NCBI RefSeq assembly: GCF_003261635.1
Contig: NZ_QFXK01000029.1
Location: 372,001-436,000, forward strand
Direction of reading: 5' to 3'
Length of the DNA stretch: 64,000 nucleotides
Origin: Kribbella monticola
GTDB lineage: Bacteria; Actinomycetota; Actinomycetes; Propionibacteriales; Kribbellaceae
Part shown: piece after piece, positions 61,212-64,000 of the stretch
How the letters are laid out: each line of letters starts with the position of its first letter
Numbering within the stretch: the stretch's first letter is position 1
Made by a program: the position numbers and the translations under genes
Notes under the pieces: model-generated
The model's input: only the letters and a program-made list of their open reading frames with translations
The model's database searches: none
Told to the model about the DNA's origin: nothing

Positions 61212-62201
61212 TTACAGGGGTTCGGGGCGGTGGCGCCGGCGCTGCAGGGAACTGCGGACGGCATTTGCGAGGTTCGGGGCGAGCACGGAGACGATCAGCA
61301 GGACGCCGGTGACGACGTTGAGCGCCTCGTTGGAGACATCGGAGAGGCGGAGTGCGTTCTGCAACGAGGCCAGCAGGACGACACCGGCGATGACGCCCGG
61401 CAGAGCGCCCTTGCCGCCGAAGATGGAGACACCGCCGAGCAGGACGGCGGCGACCACGGCGAGTTCGAGACCGGCCCCGTTGTCGGCGCGGGCGCTGGAG
61501 TACCGAAGGGTCCACAGCACTCCGGCGAGACCGGAGACGAGGCCGCTGACGACGTACAGCCAGAACTTCACGCGCCCGGGGCGGACACCTGCGAAGCGGG
61601 CAGCCTGCTCGCTGGTGCCGATCGCGAAGACGGCCCGGCCGACCGGGGTCGCATGCAGGACCACCCCGAAAACGGCAGCCAGTACGACGATGATGATCAG
61701 CACATTCGGGATCGACGTACCGCCGATGTTCCCGGTGACCCAGTCGGTGTAGAGCGCGGGGAAGTCGGCGACCGCGCCGTCACCTAGTACTACGAAGGCC
61801 AGGCCGCGGTAGAGCGCCAGGGTGCCGATGGTGACGGCGAGCGAAGGCAGACCGAGGACGGTGACGAAGAATCCGTTGATCGCGCCGAGCACCGCGCCGA
61901 GCAGGAGACACAGCGGGATGATCGTCTCGATCGGCTGGTTCTGGTTCCACAGGTAGCCCATCACCGCACTGGAAAGACCGAGCGTGCTGGCCACCGAGAG
62001 GTCGATCTCGCCGGTCACGATCACCAGCGTCATCGGCAGCGCGACCAGCGCGATCGGCAGCAGGTCGAGGATCAGGAAGCCGAAGTTCTGCGCGGTCCCG
62101 AAGTTGTCCACGGTGGCCGCGGCGACGATCAGGACGACGACGGTGACGGCGATGATCGCGACGTTCCAGTTCGCGAAGCGCCCAAGCCTGTCAGTGGACA
62201 T
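61212..62201 (-). CDS. rhaQ: rhamnose ABC transporter permease
   Basis: 329 aa from ATG 62201, overlapping the end of the other permease by 11 bp. BPD_transp_2 family with 8-10 spans; IVTGEIDLSVASTLGLSSAVMGYLWNQNQP and the EAA-like GTSEQAARFAGVRPGRVKFWLYVVSGLVSGLAGVLWTLRYSSARADNGAGLELAVVAAVLLGG are the hallmarks. Forms the channel with its neighbour. Which permease is P and which is Q is by convention only. Confidence 0.93.
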   Translation of the reverse strand: MSTDRLGRFANWNVAIIAVTVVVLIVAAATVDNFGTAQNFGFLILDLLPIALVALPMTLVIVTGEIDLSVASTLGLSSAVMGYLWNQNQPIETIIPLCLLLGAVLGAINGFFVTVLGLPSLAVTIGTLALYRGLAFVVLGDGAVADFPALYTDWVTGNIGGTSIPNVLIIIVVLAAVFGVVLHATPVGRAVFAIGTSEQAARFAGVRPGRVKFWLYVVSGLVSGLAGVLWTLRYSSARADNGAGLELAVVAAVLLGGVSIFGGKGALPGVIAGVVLLASLQNALRLSDVSNEALNVVTGVLLIVSVLAPNLANAVRSSLQRRRHRPEPL

Positions 62202-63222
62202 GAGAGCCTCGCTTCTTGAGCGTTGCGGCAACGCGAGCCGCGACCAGCCGGTCCGCGCCGATCGCCAGCAGGATCAGGCCGCCGACGATCGCCTGCTGCC
62301 AGAACTGATTGATCTCCAGCACCGCGAGCGAACTGCCGATGGTGGTCAGCAGCAACGCACCGAGCGCCGCGCCCCACACCGACCCGCTACCGCCGAAGAC
62401 CGCCACTCCACCGACGACGACCGCCGCGACCACGTTCAGTTCGTACCCCGTGCCGGCCGCCGCGTCGATCGTGCCGAACCGGGCCGCGAACAACACCCCG
62501 GCCAAGCCGGCCAGCGCGCCACTCACGCCGAAGGCGCCGATGGTCCGACGACCGACCGAGATCCCGGCCAGCCTCGCGGCCTGCGGGCTCGAGCCCATCG
62601 CGTAGAGCTCGCGGCCGACGCGGTAGCTGCGCAGTACGACGCCGGTGATCACCAGGACGAGGAGCGCGATCAACACCAGGTAAGGGATTCCGAGCAGCGT
62701 CGCGTTGCCGAAGTCGAGGAATCCTCCGGGCAGCTCGTCGGCGTTGATCTGCTGACCGCCGGCCCAGAAGTAGGTGATGCCGCGGACGACGTACAAAGTG
62801 CCGAGGGTGACGACCAAGGCAGGGACGTTGCCGTAGCGGACCAGGACTCCGTTGACCGCACCGCAGACGCCACCGACGGCCGCTCCGATCAACAGTGCGC
62901 CGATGACCGGGAGGCCGGGGTGGTCGCGGAGCAAGGTGCCGACGGTGAACGCGCTGAGACCGAGCACCGAGCCGACCGACAGGTCGATGTTGCGGGTGAT
63001 CACCACGACGGCCTGGCCGACCGCCAGAACGGCCAGGATGGCGGTGCCGAGCAGGATGTCCCGGATGCTCTGGCCGGACAGGAAGCGTGGATTGGAGATC
63101 GTGGTCACCGCGACGAGGGCCGCGAGAGCGAGCACGATTCCGAGTTCGCGGGCCCGGAGGACGAGGTCGAGCGAGGATCTGCGCGTGGCGAGGTGGTTGC
63201 GGGGCAGGTCGACGGCGGTCAC
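62191..63222 (-). CDS. rhaP: rhamnose ABC transporter permease
   Basis: 343 aa from GTG 63222, overlapping the ATPase stop by four bases (GTGA). Same family as the next gene: VVVITRNIDLSVGSVLGLSAFTVGTLL, GSSPQAARLAGISVGRRTIGAFGVSGALAGLAGVLFAARFGTIDAAAGTGYELNVVAAVVVGGVAVFGG. About nine membrane spans. A start 15 codons further in is possible but the overlap favours GTG 63222. Confidence 0.93.
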   Translation of the reverse strand: MTAVDLPRNHLATRRSSLDLVLRARELGIVLALAALVAVTTISNPRFLSGQSIRDILLGTAILAVLAVGQAVVVITRNIDLSVGSVLGLSAFTVGTLLRDHPGLPVIGALLIGAAVGGVCGAVNGVLVRYGNVPALVVTLGTLYVVRGITYFWAGGQQINADELPGGFLDFGNATLLGIPYLVLIALLVLVITGVVLRSYRVGRELYAMGSSPQAARLAGISVGRRTIGAFGVSGALAGLAGVLFAARFGTIDAAAGTGYELNVVAAVVVGGVAVFGGSGSVWGAALGALLLTTIGSSLAVLEINQFWQQAIVGGLILLAIGADRLVAARVAATLKKRGSHVH

Positions 63223-64000
63223 AACGAGACCTCCTGGCCCATGGCGGCGAACATGACCGACTCCTCGGTCGCCCGGTCGCGGTCCAGCTCGGCGACCAGA
63301 CGGCCTTCGCGCATCACCAGCACGCGATCGGCCATCCCGAGCACCTCGGGCAGTTCGGACGACACCATCAAGACGGCGACCCCTTCCGCGGCCAGGCTGG
63401 ACATCAGCCGGTGCACTTCGGCTTTGGTGCCGACGTCGATGCCCCGGGTCGGTTCGTCGACGATCAGCAACTTCGGTGCCATGGACAACCATTTGGCCAG
63501 CACGACCTTCTGCTGGTTGCCACCGGACAGTGTGCCGACCTCGTCGGAAAGCCTGGCGTACTTGGTCTTCAGCCGCTCGGTCCACTCCTTGGCCGACCGC
63601 CGCTCGCTGCTGCCAGTGAGAAAACCCAGCTGGGAAAGGGCTCTCGACCGCGGCAACGTCACGTTGCGCTCGATCGACAGCTCCATCAGCAGACCTTGCT
63701 GGCGGCGATCCTCGGGGACGAGAGCCACGCCGGCTGCCATCGCCTGACGCGGCGAGCCGGGCTTCAGCGTCTTGCCGAGCACCTTGACCGTGCCTGCGTC
63801 GCGCGGATCGACCCCGAAGATCGACTGCACGACTTCGGAGCGACCGGACCCGACCAGTCCGGCGAGCGCGACGATCTCACCCGCCCGTACTTCGAAGGAG
63901 ACGTCGGCGAAGACCGGATCGCGGCTCAGGCCGTCGACGCTGAGCACCACGGCTCCTGGATCGACCTGCTGCTTGGGGAAGAGCGCTCCGAGTTCGCGGC
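63219..64000 (-). CDS. rhaT: rhamnose ABC transporter ATP-binding protein (C-terminal half; start outside the window)
   Basis: About 260 residues, open at the right edge. This is the second nucleotide-binding domain of a tandem sugar ATPase (RbsA/XylG type): FEVRAGEIVALAGLVGSGRSEVVQSIFG (Walker A replaced by GLVGSGRSE, normal for the second NBD), LSGGNQQKVVLAKWLS (signature), LLIVDEPTRGIDVG (Walker B), and VSSELPEVLGMADRVLVM. The first NBD should lie to the right of the window. Drives import with the two permeases and RhaS. Confidence 0.94.
   Translation of the reverse strand, partial: RELGALFPKQQVDPGAVVLSVDGLSRDPVFADVSFEVRAGEIVALAGLVGSGRSEVVQSIFGVDPRDAGTVKVLGKTLKPGSPRQAMAAGVALVPEDRRQQGLLMELSIERNVTLPRSRALSQLGFLTGSSERRSAKEWTERLKTKYARLSDEVGTLSGGNQQKVVLAKWLSMAPKLLIVDEPTRGIDVGTKAEVHRLMSSLAAEGVAVLMVSSELPEVLGMADRVLVMREGRLVAELDRDRATEESVMFAAMGQEVSL

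Overview
The window reads as chromosomal DNA of a high-GC actinomycete. GC is roughly 70% or more in most genes, many -10 boxes sit 6-7 nt from the start codon (leaderless mRNAs), there are several F420-type enzymes and a GTP-dependent PEP carboxykinase, and the tRNA genes are typical. Gene content and the frequent GTAC-containing codon pairs suggest a Kribbella-like member of the Nocardioidaceae/Kribbellaceae; this is an inference without any database search. No plasmid, phage, IS element or CRISPR array was seen.

Layout. 1-2.8 kb: a cut-off VC0807-like membrane protein behind a TetR regulator with a duplicated operator, and a ThrE-type exporter. 3-7.9 kb: a cupin gene, then an operon of a Gfo/Idh/MocA dehydrogenase, a DUF993 TIM barrel carrying an unusual Gly/Ala tandem-repeat insert, and two sugar-phosphate isomerase/epimerase-like barrels, with no transporter. 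8-9.5 kb: a GAF-PAS-GGDEF diguanylate cyclase. 9.5-11.6 kb: a small accessory island of lower GC. It begins with a gene-free stretch holding what looks like a shred of an aspartate aminotransferase gene, followed by a coupled pair: a DUF4365 (PD-(D/E)xK-like) protein and an uncharacterised protein with an OB-fold-like C-terminus. This is the most likely defence-type or otherwise undescribed module here.

11.6-36.3 kb is a run of mostly single-gene units: GNAT acetyltransferases, PhoD phosphatase, WYL regulator, aldo/keto reductase, an LLM oxidoreductase with FMN reductase, SDR, MOSC, Ogt, FGD, a DUF1707/LiaF-like protein, a pseudokinase-like membrane protein with a coupled partner, cupin, tRNA-Arg(ACG), a secreted bulb-lectin protein, RibD_C proteins, Nudix, a stand-alone mraY, DinB, methyltransferase, an internally duplicated membrane protein and a P-loop kinase.

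36.4-49.4 kb: pckG, an alpha/beta hydrolase with Asp nucleophile, GH127, two F420-type enzymes, tRNA-Ser(GCT) whose 3' end is partly copied in inverted orientation, an LCP cell-wall ligase, an acetyl-xylan-esterase-like hydrolase, a HIRAN protein and ilvA.

49.4-64 kb (minus strand) is a complete L-rhamnose uptake and breakdown operon, transcribed toward the left and cut at the right edge: RhaT ATPase, two permeases, RhaS binding protein, RhaM mutarotase, RhaI isomerase, an aldolase-dehydrogenase fusion (RhaEW type), an arabinose/fucose-isomerase-like protein, RhaB kinase, a 76-aa orphan LuxR-type HTH protein, and then a secreted 1312-aa GH78 alpha-L-rhamnosidase. The rhamnosidase frees rhamnose outside the cell, the ABC system imports it, and the enzymes take it to DHAP and lactaldehyde/lactate. 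Gluconeogenic pckG lies in the same window but is separately transcribed.
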